NCBI RefSeq assembly: GCF_010672525.1
Contig: NZ_JAAHGH010000083.1
Coordinates: 1-34,904, forward strand
Length of the DNA stretch: 34,904 nucleotides
Reading direction: 5' to 3'
From: Okeania sp. SIO2B3
Lineage (GTDB): Bacteria; Cyanobacteriota; Cyanobacteriia; Cyanobacteriales; Microcoleaceae
Below the pieces are notes generated by a model. It did no database searches and was not told the origin of the DNA. It was given only the letters and a program-made list of their open reading frames with translations. Each line of letters begins with the position of its first letter. Positions within the stretch are counted from its first letter, which is position 1. Positions 1 to 7,606 of this stretch are shown here, one piece after another. Made by a program: the position numbers and the translations under genes.

Positions 1-95
1 AAATTATCAAGAAGTTGTTAAATTTCAATTGCAACAACTTTAATAATCAATACTCCGGCATTGATAAATTACTAATTGTTAATAATTAATTATTT

Positions 96-584
96 TCAAT
101 ATGTAGTTACTGTCAAGCGATCGCCTACCTTTAAGTCCAACTCATTCGCACGTCCACCTTTCAATTCAATTACGCTATCCACAATCACCCCAGAATCATA
201 TATAGAACATTTATCTGTATAACAAGGAGGTGCGTTGGGGACTAACCCTTGCACAATACTATTCCGAATAAAGATAATATCCAGACTGATTAAGCAATTC
301 TTCATCCACAGTTTTACTCTTTGAGGAGGTTTAAACTCAAACAGCATCCCGCGTTCGTCGGGTAGAGAAGGTCTGAGCATAAGCCCGATTTTCCTTGTTT
401 TTGGGGTATTGGCGACCTCTAAGTCTATTTTGAAATCATTAATAGTAACCTCTGCTGCAACTGGTAGGTATTGAGGTTTCGTAATAGTTCTCATCTTAAT
501 GCTATATAGGTACAGACTCAAAATGCTATATAGTCCTACCGACCCTACAATCACAAATTTCCCTAAGTTGCCACACTGCATCAT
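96..584 (-). CDS. DUF192 family protein, membrane-anchored
   Basis: A 162-aa protein of the DUF192 family, whose biochemical role is not established. Family hallmarks are visible: a block around residues 65-85 with GLMLRPSLP then RGMLFEF, followed by LWMKNCLISLDIIF (about 92-105) and a C-terminal VIELKGGRANELDLKVGD. Residues about 10-29 form one hydrophobic segment, either a signal anchor or an uncleaved signal peptide, so the domain probably faces the periplasm. The family is usually 110-170 aa, so the length fits. The start codon lies only 32 bp from the start of the divergent gene at 617, so the two may share a compact promoter region. The family call is secure; the function is not. Confidence 0.85.
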   Translation of the reverse strand: MMQCGNLGKFVIVGSVGLYSILSLYLYSIKMRTITKPQYLPVAAEVTINDFKIDLEVANTPKTRKIGLMLRPSLPDERGMLFEFKPPQRVKLWMKNCLISLDIIFIRNSIVQGLVPNAPPCYTDKCSIYDSGVIVDSVIELKGGRANELDLKVGDRLTVTTY

Positions 585-616
585 TTACATTAAACCTTTA
601 ATTAATAGTTATTACT

Positions 617-1627
617 ATGCCTGAATACTATCCCGTATTAAAAATCCCTCCAGAAATCTTAAAATTTGCAGTAAAATGCCCCGAGAAAAACGCCCCTCAA
701 TTTCCAGAGGTGCAATCTAAAAAAAAACCTGAACCACCCGTACCGCCTCTGATAACCAAACCTCTGACACCAAATAGATACAGCCTTCTTGGAATAATAG
801 GGTTAGCTATTGTTGCCTCCGTATCTTGGTTTTCAGATGTAGGTCATGTCACCTGGATAATTTTAACGTTAATTGCCTTCATAGCTGGCTATATTTACTA
901 CCGCGAACAAAAAAGCTATGATGCGAAAAAGGCGGAATATGATTCTATTTTGCTGGAATACACGATGCAAGTTGATATATACTCGCAGAAACTAGAGCGC
1001 TGGAAGAAGTCTCAATCCGTTGTCAAATCTAATGTACGCGATTACCAACAAAAATTAGCATCTTATCATAAGTATGTAGCAGAACGTACCCAGAAGATCA
1101 AAGTTGCCAAGGCGTTGTTTCAAAATATACAGGCTCTAAAACCTACCAAAGGTAGCAATGCAAAAAAAGGGAGGAGTGAGGATATTTTCCTCAAAGCTCT
1201 GCAGTATTTTTTCCCTCGTAAAATTATTGTGGGTTATGTAGTTGCAAAGTATTCCGAGTACCCCTACACTCCCGATTTTATATACTATCTTTCCGAATGG
1301 AATCTATATGTAGATATAGAAATAGACGAACCTTATACTTTGATAGGAAGAAAAAAAATACCCACCCACTGTACAGACGATCCCAAAGAAATTAGTCGTG
1401 ATAATTTCTTTATCCAAAATAATTGGATTGTTATTCGGTTTACGGAAGAACAGATTTTGAAATATCCAGTCAGTTGCTGCAAATTTATTAGCGAGTCCGT
1501 TAGTCTCCTCACAGGCACACCCGTCCCGGAGGAGTTGCAGAAAGTAGATGATATACTCGCTGTCCCCAGGTGGAGCAGTAAAAAAGCAAAGCAATTATCT
1601 AGAAGGAAGCATCGAGGGACATATTAA
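617..1627 (+). CDS. Membrane protein with C-terminal PD-(D/E)XK-like domain
   Basis: A 336-aa protein that I cannot assign to a named family. The N-terminus is proline-rich (about 26-53), followed by two adjacent transmembrane segments (about 55-72 and 76-95) and a charged, probably coiled-coil stretch (96-165). The C-terminal part resembles restriction-endonuclease-fold proteins of the DUF559/Vsr type: an acidic residue in SEDIF (E188), then YTPDF (D220), then DIEIDEPY (E235, D237), and a closing NNWIVIRFTEEQI strand-helix. The usual lysine of the PD-(D/E)XK motif is not obvious, so catalysis is uncertain. It could be a membrane-tethered nuclease or a structural relic of one. It is divergent from the DUF192 gene and convergent with recD2, whose stop lies about 20 bp beyond its own. 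Confidence 0.6.
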   Translation: MPEYYPVLKIPPEILKFAVKCPEKNAPQFPEVQSKKKPEPPVPPLITKPLTPNRYSLLGIIGLAIVASVSWFSDVGHVTWIILTLIAFIAGYIYYREQKSYDAKKAEYDSILLEYTMQVDIYSQKLERWKKSQSVVKSNVRDYQQKLASYHKYVAERTQKIKVAKALFQNIQALKPTKGSNAKKGRSEDIFLKALQYFFPRKIIVGYVVAKYSEYPYTPDFIYYLSEWNLYVDIEIDEPYTLIGRKKIPTHCTDDPKEISRDNFFIQNNWIVIRFTEEQILKYPVSCCKFISESVSLLTGTPVPEELQKVDDILAVPRWSSKKAKQLSRRKHRGTY

Positions 1628-1645
1628 CATTAGTCAACCTCGCCA

Positions 1646-3841
1646 TCACACAAGTAATGACTGCAACCTCGTATACCGCTGTTGACCTTCATTCCTCACC
1701 GCAATAGAAATCGCCTTTTTACTCCCCACCACAATTACCAACTTCTTCGCCCTAGTAATCCCAGTATAAAGTAAATTGCGATTCAACATCAAATAATGCT
1801 GCATATACAATGGCAGAATTACCACTGGATATTCACTACCCTGACTCTTGTGAATAGAAATACTCCAAGCTAAAGCAATTTCATTCAAATCTGGATAATC
1901 ATAAGTAATACTACGCTCCCCAAAATTCACCACCACTTCCTGCTCTGTGGTATCAATACTATTAATTATACCCAAGTCCCCATTAAATACCTCCCGCTTA
2001 TAATCATTAGTCTGTTGAATTACGCGATCGCCTTCCCGGAAAATAGTTGTGCCCCTAACCACTTCAGTTTTTTCAGGAGTTGGAGGGTTAATAAGCTCCT
2101 GTAAAACTTTATTCAAATTACGAGTTCCCAATAACCCTCGACTCATGGGACAGAGAACTTGCAAATCCTTTGTGGGAGTTAAACCAATACTCGGAATAAA
2201 CTGTTCAACCAAATCACAAATCGTTTGAACGCCATGTTCGGGTTGAGTGCCACCCCCATGCCAAAGACAATCAGATTTAGGAGAATTAGAAATAGGTTCA
2301 AATTGGGGTAATTTCCCTTGATTAATTTGGTGAGCAGCAGCAACAATAGCACTTTGAGCTGCTTGGCGAAACACTTGTGTTAGTTTGACCACCGGAATTT
2401 TTCCAGAGGAAATCAAATCTTTAAGAATATTCCCCGGTCCCACACTAGGCAGTTGGTCTGCATCTCCTACTACCAATAGTTGACAATTCTCTGGCAAAGC
2501 TTTTACTAACGAATAAGCCAGAAAAATATCCAACATTGAGCTTTCATCAATAATTAGAGCATCGCATTTCAGGGGGTTATCCTCATCACGCAGAAAATCC
2601 ATTGTTTTCGGGTCAAATTCTAGAAGGCGGTGCAGGGTTTGAGCTGGAAGTTTAGTTACCTCTCCCAACCTTTGAGCAGCTCTACCTGTAGGTGCTGCCA
2701 ATAAGATACTTTTACCCATAGCTTTCCATAGCTCAACTATTGTTGCGGTGGTGAAAGTCTTTCCACATCCAGGGCCACCTGTCAAAATCATCATTTGAGA
2801 ATAGGCAGAGGTTTCAACTGCTAGTTGTTGTTGTTGGGAAAGTTGAATTTGGCGACTTTGAGTAAAGCGTTGTATCCAATTGCGAACGCGGGGAATATCT
2901 GCCTCAACTGTTTGAATTAGGCGTTGGTGTAGCAGTTGTGCGAGGTTTTGTTCGGTATGAAAAATACTGGGTTTGTAGAGAGCAACTTCCCCATCTGCTC
3001 CATCTTTCATTAAGTCTTTGTCTGCCTGCATCTGAGTGATGACTGCCAAGATAGAAGCAGCTTCAGCCTCATGTTCATCTTTTGTTAGTAGCGTTTTAGC
3101 TTTTTCCACCAACTCACTTTCAGGCAGGAAACAGTGTCCGTCTGAAGTAGCCTCGGTAAGTGTGTGTAAAATTCCTGCTTTGTAACGAAACTTTGACTCT
3201 AGAGGGATGCCCACATTTTCAGCAATTTTGTCTGCTGTGAGAAAACCTATACCATAGATATCTTCTGCTAATTGATAAGGACGTTCCGTGACAGTGGCGA
3301 TCGCTCCTTTACCATATTGTTTATAAATCTTGGTGGCGTAAACTGTTGAAACCCCGTGACCTTGGAGAAACATCATTACTTCTTTGATGGCTTTTTGTTG
3401 TTCCCAGGCGTAGGCAATTTGTTCAATTCTTTTCTTGCCAATGCCTTTAATTTCCGTGAGGCGTTCGACGTTATTTTCGATGATATCTAAGGTTTCTAGA
3501 CCAAAGTGGTTGACAATACGTTTAGCAGTCACAGGTCCTACTCCTTTAATTAAACCGCTGCCGAGATATTTTTCCATTCCGGTGAGGGAGGCAGGTTTAG
3601 TTTCGGTGTAGTGGGTAACTTGCAGTTGTGGGCCATATTGGGGATGGTCGCGCCAAAAGCCTGTGATTTGGAGGGTTTGCCCTGGTTGGATGTTGGCGAA
3701 GTTGCCGATGATGGTTGTGAGGTTGTCGGTTTTGGGGAGTTTGAAGCGAGCTACTGTGTAGCCAGACTCAGAGGAGTGGAAGGTGATGCGCTCTACTATT
3801 CCTGTGAGGGTTTCTGTGGTGGGAGTGGCGGGAACGGGCAT
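1646..3841 (-). CDS. recD2: RecD2-type ATP-dependent 5'-3' DNA helicase
   Basis: A 731-aa SF1B helicase of the RecD2 group, the RecD-like enzymes that act without RecB and RecC. An OB-like N-terminus (about 10-80) is followed by helix-hairpin-helix segments (GLIKGVGPVTAKRI near 97-110, IKGIGKKRIEQ near 131-141), which are diagnostic of RecD2. The motor motifs are complete: Walker A GGPGCGKT (355-362), Walker B DESS (432-435), GDADQLPSVGPG (459-470), the VFRQA arginine motif (490-494), SIHKSQGSEYP and LLYTGITRAKK near the C-terminus. Length and motif order match the family. In the cell it is expected to act in DNA repair and recombination. It lies downstream of the ubiquitin-like operon on the same strand, across about 144 bp, so co-transcription is possible but not shown. 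Confidence 0.93.
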   Translation of the reverse strand: MPVPATPTTETLTGIVERITFHSSESGYTVARFKLPKTDNLTTIIGNFANIQPGQTLQITGFWRDHPQYGPQLQVTHYTETKPASLTGMEKYLGSGLIKGVGPVTAKRIVNHFGLETLDIIENNVERLTEIKGIGKKRIEQIAYAWEQQKAIKEVMMFLQGHGVSTVYATKIYKQYGKGAIATVTERPYQLAEDIYGIGFLTADKIAENVGIPLESKFRYKAGILHTLTEATSDGHCFLPESELVEKAKTLLTKDEHEAEAASILAVITQMQADKDLMKDGADGEVALYKPSIFHTEQNLAQLLHQRLIQTVEADIPRVRNWIQRFTQSRQIQLSQQQQLAVETSAYSQMMILTGGPGCGKTFTTATIVELWKAMGKSILLAAPTGRAAQRLGEVTKLPAQTLHRLLEFDPKTMDFLRDEDNPLKCDALIIDESSMLDIFLAYSLVKALPENCQLLVVGDADQLPSVGPGNILKDLISSGKIPVVKLTQVFRQAAQSAIVAAAHQINQGKLPQFEPISNSPKSDCLWHGGGTQPEHGVQTICDLVEQFIPSIGLTPTKDLQVLCPMSRGLLGTRNLNKVLQELINPPTPEKTEVVRGTTIFREGDRVIQQTNDYKREVFNGDLGIINSIDTTEQEVVVNFGERSITYDYPDLNEIALAWSISIHKSQGSEYPVVILPLYMQHYLMLNRNLLYTGITRAKKLVIVVGSKKAISIAVRNEGQQRYTRLQSLLV

Positions 3842-3963
3842 TTTTTGGTAGCATCCTAGAATCGACCTTTATATCTACATTCGTTATTATATCAAAAATC
3901 AGGACGAACTACACACATCGATGCCCGGCTTTCCCATACGGCGCGCTCATTGAAAATTACAGC

Positions 3964-3977
3964 GCGGGACTTCCCGC
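3964..3977 (-). terminator. Short GC hairpin after the JAB-E1 gene
   Basis: Directly after the stop of the JAB-E1 gene the minus strand can fold GCGGG-AAGT-CCCGC and then runs into an A/T-rich stretch. There is no strong uninterrupted T run, so this is only a weak candidate for the end of the ubiquitin-like operon transcript. Confidence 0.25.
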
Positions 3978-3985
3978 CGGGTTAG

Positions 3986-5449
3986 TTAAACTTCAGCGCC
4001 ACAAAAATAACAATCAGTATTGACTAAATAATCTGTATCAGTTTTATACCACTTGGACTCAGGAAATTTGTAAATCCAGTCCAAACCAGCATCAATGTCC
4101 AAAAATCCACTAACCATTCCTTGAATTATCCCCACTGCCGTACTAGCACAAATACTGTTCAACCAATAAACAGCAGGAGCATCAATACCTTCCATGTAAC
4201 CTGCATCTTGAGCTACTTGCTCAATTTCACGAGGCGCAGATTCTAAAGCTGCCATTTGCGGGTTTATAATATTACCGCACATCAAACACCAACCACCACC
4301 TAATGGGGGAATTGTAGTGCGACAATACATTCGGGGTACACCATTAGATTTAATATCAATATGAGTTCCCAGACACACCAAAGGTCTCATATATTTAAGT
4401 GCTAACTCTTGAGCAACTTGTCGAGAGTAATGATTATCAGTTGCCACAACAATTAAATCTGAAGCTCCTATTTCTTGAGTCGCTAATTCATTCTCAATAG
4501 TAGTGGGTATAGTTTTGACAGTAGCGTTTGTATGATAAATTTGTTGAATTAATTGCTTCACATACTCAACCTTCGGTAACTGCTGGTCCACCATCTCCCA
4601 TGTGGCTCCTGGCATTCGATTGAGATTTGTAGTTTCTATACAGTCATGGTCAATTAATACCCAATTTTTGACACCTAAACGCCCCAAAACTTCTGCAAAA
4701 ACTGACCCAATGCCCCCACAACCTATTAATGTGACTGTAAGTTCGTTCAGTTTTTCTTGCAATGCGTTACCAAAGATTTCTTGACGAGCAAACATAGCAT
4801 CTGAAGAACCTGTTTGTTCCAGTTTCATCTCTGTCTCAGAAAAAAGTTCTTTGTTCGTCGGGAGAGTTAAATCTCCATCTACTGCTTGGGAGTAACTTAG
4901 AGTCTCGACAACTTTCTGCCCCCTGCCTCCTGCCTCCTGCCTTCTCTCAAACCATGAATGATAAAAGTCAACTTCCTCAAATGAGCTTCCGAGTTGGTTC
5001 CAGATCCGGAAGTTTGGTTTCTGTAATGACTCGTTGAAAATGCCAGAAATTAATTGTAGTTGGGAGTCAAAATTATTGGCAATAAATTGAGCATATTCTG
5101 ATTCATAGCGATCGTCAACTGCTGAAAAGCAAGGTGTATCAAAACCTGGGTGGGTATGAATATGAACAATATCAAATCCATTTTCTAGATAAGTTTGAAG
5201 TAAGTACAAGTGAAATTCTTGTTTTAACACTAATCCTGTTGTAGATTGATGTTCGTAACATGACTGAGTAGGAACTACCCATGTTTTAGGAAAATACCTG
5301 AGTTGAGTTTCTGAAATTTGATGATGTTTACAGAAGAAAAACCCTATAATTTCTTCCCCTGCAGTTTGTGTATTTAACATCATCTGGCGAAACTGCTGCC
5401 ACATTAACGGCGGGATGTGTAAAGATATATTTGAAGATTTTTGTATCAT
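3986..5449 (-). CDS. JAB deubiquitinase-E1 fusion of a bacterial ubiquitin-like system
   Basis: A 487-aa two-domain protein. Residues about 10-125 are a JAB/JAMM metalloprotease: a glutamate pair (E32/E33) and HIHTHP-x7-SAVD (H98, H100, S109, D112), the zinc site that removes or matures ubiquitin-like proteins. Residues about 215-487 are an E1/ThiF-type adenylating domain with the nucleotide loop GCGGIG (243-248), NLNR (275-278), and two CxxC pairs (C388/C391, C480/C483) forming a structural zinc site. The linker (about 165-185) is coded by heptamer repeat DNA. JAB-E1 fusions are known from prokaryotic ubiquitin-like operons. Here the E2-like and ubiquitin-like genes lie just upstream on the same strand. 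The protein would therefore both activate and recycle the modifier. The catalytic E1 cysteine was not assigned. Confidence 0.88.
   Translation of the reverse strand: MIQKSSNISLHIPPLMWQQFRQMMLNTQTAGEEIIGFFFCKHHQISETQLRYFPKTWVVPTQSCYEHQSTTGLVLKQEFHLYLLQTYLENGFDIVHIHTHPGFDTPCFSAVDDRYESEYAQFIANNFDSQLQLISGIFNESLQKPNFRIWNQLGSSFEEVDFYHSWFERRQEAGGRGQKVVETLSYSQAVDGDLTLPTNKELFSETEMKLEQTGSSDAMFARQEIFGNALQEKLNELTVTLIGCGGIGSVFAEVLGRLGVKNWVLIDHDCIETTNLNRMPGATWEMVDQQLPKVEYVKQLIQQIYHTNATVKTIPTTIENELATQEIGASDLIVVATDNHYSRQVAQELALKYMRPLVCLGTHIDIKSNGVPRMYCRTTIPPLGGGWCLMCGNIINPQMAALESAPREIEQVAQDAGYMEGIDAPAVYWLNSICASTAVGIIQGMVSGFLDIDAGLDWIYKFPESKWYKTDTDYLVNTDCYFCGAEV
4916..4943. repeat. Four CTGCCYY heptamers inside the JAB-E1 linker
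   Basis: Four consecutive 7-bp units read CTGCCCC, CTGCCTC, CTGCCTC, CTGCCTT on the plus strand. They code a Gly/Arg/Gln-rich stretch between the JAB and E1 domains. Such heptanucleotide tandem repeats are common between cyanobacterial genes and less expected inside one. Confidence 0.6.
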
Positions 5450-5492
5450 GTTTTTTTTGATATAGAATTCAGGAATCAGCCTAAAAATGTAG

Positions 5493-5518
5493 GTAGGGTT
5501 GAGTCCGCAAAACCCTAC
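5493..5518. repeat. Hairpin repeat between E2-like and JAB-E1 genes
   Basis: GTAGGGTT (5493-5500) and AACCCTAC (5511-5518) form an 8-bp inverted repeat around a 10-nt loop in the 144-bp gap between the two genes. It resembles the dispersed intergenic hairpins of cyanobacteria. It could stabilise or attenuate the operon mRNA, but nothing in the sequence proves that. Confidence 0.5.
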
Positions 5519-5593
5519 ACGCGCGTTATTATTGTTTGGTCGCTCCTACGGATAAGCGACCCTAACACTTTGTTCTACCCTACCTACTGGACT

Positions 5594-6079
5594 CTAATCA
5601 TCACTATTAATGGCGTGACGAGCAGTAACAAATAAGGTAGCAAGGTTGTGTCCGTTTTCTGGTCGTTTTTTTGGTCGCCAAGAATTAAGCCATCGTTCTC
5701 GATTAAAACCACCACCTAATCCCACACAATACCAATACCAACCTTCCTCATTTAAAAATGGTGCGCCGTAGTGACTCTGCCTGGTAAAGTGGTGGTCTCC
5801 TTCTCCTGCACTGCTCCAAGGATAGTTGAGATAGCAGCCAATAGGGGGCAAACGAGGGTAGTCTGGTGGCAATAAAAACAGTACGTCGGAATTAGTGACT
5901 TTGAACTTAGAAGAAGACAAAGGCATTCCTTTTATTAAAATGGCAGTATATTGAATTTCACTAACAGTTTTACTGCCTACAATAATGTTCTTTGCTACTT
6001 TTTCTAAAAGTTTAAGTTCGGTTTTAATTCGAGTATTTGGTCGAAAGTTGGTAGAGCCAGCATTAATTGTAATTGTCAT
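5594..6079 (-). CDS. E2-like ubiquitin-conjugating protein (Prok-E2_E-like)
   Basis: A 161-aa protein resembling the prokaryotic E2 family E. Visible blocks are LFLLPPDYPRLPP (about 67-79) with GCYLNYPW after it, GEGDHHF and SHYG (His 96, 97, 103), the aromatic WYWYC (Cys118), and FNRERWLNSWRP near 125-136. Cys82 and Cys118 are the two candidate thioester cysteines; I cannot choose between them. The start at 6079 is preferred over a longer frame because an AGAGGA ribosome-binding site precedes it and it begins 2 bp after the stop of the ubiquitin-like gene. That spacing makes coupled translation likely. The role would be transfer of the activated modifier from the E1 to a target. Confidence 0.75.
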   Translation of the reverse strand: MTITINAGSTNFRPNTRIKTELKLLEKVAKNIIVGSKTVSEIQYTAILIKGMPLSSSKFKVTNSDVLFLLPPDYPRLPPIGCYLNYPWSSAGEGDHHFTRQSHYGAPFLNEEGWYWYCVGLGGGFNRERWLNSWRPKKRPENGHNLATLFVTARHAINSDD

Positions 6080-6081
6080 AA

Positions 6082-6285
6082 TTATCCTCTGCCTTTTACA
6101 ATTTTGGGGACTGTCCAAACTTTTGAACCTTCTTTAAGAGCTTCATTTTCTTGCAAAGGTTTGGTTTTACCGAATCCTTCTTCTATGACATCGTCATTAC
6201 CAATTTCTGGTAGTTTTGCCCGCAATTCTTCCACAGTTGCACCTTGGGGTAAATCAATTAATTTGCCATTAACAACAGCTTTCAT
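6082..6285 (-). CDS. Ubiquitin-like modifier protein with C-terminal glycine
   Basis: A 67-aa beta-grasp type protein: MKAVVNGKLIDLP at the N-terminus, a central helix with ATVEELRAKLPEI, and a tail KIVKGRG that ends exactly on glycine. It resembles single units of the multi-ubiquitin family found with E2 and JAB-E1 partners. The tail ends in Arg-Gly rather than Gly-Gly and needs no trimming, so the JAB domain next door is more likely to reverse conjugation than to mature the precursor. A good ribosome-binding site (TAGGAGA, about 5 nt upstream) supports the start. It is the first gene of the tight modifier/E2/JAB-E1 cluster. Confidence 0.78.
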   Translation of the reverse strand: MKAVVNGKLIDLPQGATVEELRAKLPEIGNDDVIEEGFGKTKPLQENEALKEGSKVWTVPKIVKGRG

Positions 6286-6386
6286 TTATTTCTCCTATCT
6301 CCTATTTGGTAAAAATGTAAGGATTCATATCAAATCCGTTAGCATCGATGTTATTCAGCATTATTAAGACGAAGAATCTATTTAGG

Positions 6387-6406
6387 GGCGAATGGCCATT
6401 CGCCCT
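6387..6406. repeat. Perfect 20-bp palindrome
   Basis: GGGCGAATGGCCATTCGCCC is a perfect palindrome in the 173-bp gap between the small membrane protein gene and the ubiquitin-like gene. It looks like a cyanobacterial dispersed repeat. As an RNA hairpin at the 3' end of the gene at 6459 it might limit read-through, although no T run follows. Confidence 0.55.
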
Positions 6407-6458
6407 TACGCATTGTATGATGATCGATGGATTTGATATTACTCCTGAATTCTGAATT

Positions 6459-6827
6459 CTATCGATTAGATACTGACTTTTCTACTACAGTATTTTCAAG
6501 TTGTGCTCTCTGAAAAGATAATTGATTTATACCCATTCCTAAAAATAAAATACCTAAGATGGCTGAAGAAATTACGGTTGTTGATAATAGTCGATAATAG
6601 AGTGTTTCTAGTTTTTGAACTGATTGTTTAAGAGAGCTAATTTGTTCGTATTCTTCGAGGTTTTTCGCACTAAAAGCTGATTCTAAATTGTCAAATTGTT
6701 GAGTCAAATATTCTAATTTGAAGCGGATGTAGTTGAACCCGTTTGGTTGCCGGAAAACTAATTTTCCGTTGAGGGTTTCCATTGCTTTTTTGGAGATAGC
6801 TTGGGGTAGGGCTAGAATTTTTTTCAT
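6459..6827 (-). CDS. Small single-pass membrane protein, unknown
   Basis: A 122-aa protein that I do not recognise. The N-terminal 40 residues are basic and hydrophobic without a clear domain. Residues about 40-80 are helical and charged, with a coiled-coil look. One strong transmembrane segment covers about 84-104 (TVISSAILGILFLGMGI), leaving a short C-terminal tail. The start is 38 bp downstream of the NYN gene stop on the same strand, so the two could be co-transcribed. No Shine-Dalgarno-like sequence stands out. Function unknown. Confidence 0.6.
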   Translation of the reverse strand: MKKILALPQAISKKAMETLNGKLVFRQPNGFNYIRFKLEYLTQQFDNLESAFSAKNLEEYEQISSLKQSVQKLETLYYRLLSTTVISSAILGILFLGMGINQLSFQRAQLENTVVEKSVSNR

Positions 6828-6865
6828 GTTTTGTTTCGTTTAATTTTCGTATAATTGGACGTGAA

Positions 6866-7438
6866 TTAATCAAAAAGATTAGTGTTACCTATTCTGTGGT
6901 ATTCTTGGCTTTTTTTTTGCTGTTTAAATCCATCAAAAATTCCCACTAAATCTACAATGCTACTGGCGGCAATTTTTAAGTCGTTGCCTAAAGATTGTTC
7001 GACGGATGCCACTTCGACACGCATTCCCCTGCGTCTGAGTTTTTCTGCTAGGTAAGCAAAATCAGAGTCTCCTGTCAATAAAACGACGATGTCGGGGCGA
7101 ACGTCTAATGCTAGTTCCACTGCGTCCATTGCCATCACGATGTCGATATTGGTTTCGTACTCATCGCCTTTTGCTTTACCTTCTTTGGGGACTACTAAAA
7201 ATCCATTGCTTTTTGCCCAATAGATGAATTTTTCTTTGGTTTTCCGTTGTTCCTGAAATCGCTCTTTGGCAGGAGGTAGGCCAACGTAAATTACCATTTC
7301 GATAAGTTCTCTTCCTTCGTTTGGGTTGGCTAAGTAGTCGCGGATTTTTTCCCAGTCTACTTTGCGGTTAAAGCTTTGTGCGCTGAGGAAAGTATTGTCG
7401 CTATCAGCGAGAATTAATACTCGTCGAGTTGTTGTCAT
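6866..7438 (-). CDS. NYN-domain (LabA/DUF88-like) RNase-like protein
   Basis: A 190-aa protein with one NYN (PIN-like) domain. The acidic metal site is visible: ILADSDN at residues 8-14, NIDIVMAMDAVELA in the middle, and LLTGDSDFAYL further on. These aspartates bind the catalytic metal in NYN/PIN RNases. Start 7438 is chosen because the family begins right at this MTTTRRVLILAD; the frame stays open about 33 codons further upstream without family similarity. Targets are unknown; relatives act in RNA decay or in clock output (LabA) in cyanobacteria. It sits just beyond the terminator of CRISPR array 1, transcribed in the same direction. Confidence 0.82.
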   Translation of the reverse strand: MTTTRRVLILADSDNTFLSAQSFNRKVDWEKIRDYLANPNEGRELIEMVIYVGLPPAKERFQEQRKTKEKFIYWAKSNGFLVVPKEGKAKGDEYETNIDIVMAMDAVELALDVRPDIVVLLTGDSDFAYLAEKLRRRGMRVEVASVEQSLGNDLKIAASSIVDLVGIFDGFKQQKKSQEYHRIGNTNLFD

Positions 7439-7496
7439 GGTTGGTTTTGATTCATTATTTTTGTTCGTTTCTCTCAACTGTTTATATTTAAACATG

Positions 7497-7519
7497 GGTA
7501 TGGAAAGGGGTTTTTCCTG
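7497..7519. repeat. Dispersed 23-bp element, copy 1
   Basis: A 23-bp stretch beginning GGTATGGAAAGGGG and ending TTTTTCCTG recurs nearly unchanged at 19102-19124, upstream of RT-cas1. Both copies can form a short GGAAA/TTTCC hairpin. Probably a dispersed repeat; a regulatory role is unproven. Confidence 0.45.
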
Positions 7520-7576
7520 AAGTAGGACTCCCCGCAAGCGTGGCAGCTATATCGCTTCTAAAGAGAAAAATTTAGC

Positions 7577-7606
7577 AAAAAAAACTTCCTCAATATCAGA
7601 GGAAGT
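7577..7606 (-). terminator. Intrinsic terminator of CRISPR array 1
   Basis: Read on the minus strand, ACTTCCTC-TGATATT-GAGGAAGT forms an 8-bp stem followed by eight T. The first two stem bases belong to the last CRISPR repeat (7605-7606), so the terminator begins inside the array. It fixes the direction of array 1 transcription from high to low coordinates. Confidence 0.85.

Noticed and set aside
3611-3859. An 82-aa plus-strand frame
   Set aside because: Antisense to the recD2 N-terminus, whose domains are clear.
7439-7537. A 33-residue N-terminal extension of the NYN protein
   Set aside because: No family similarity; the NYN domain starts immediately after the ATG at 7438.
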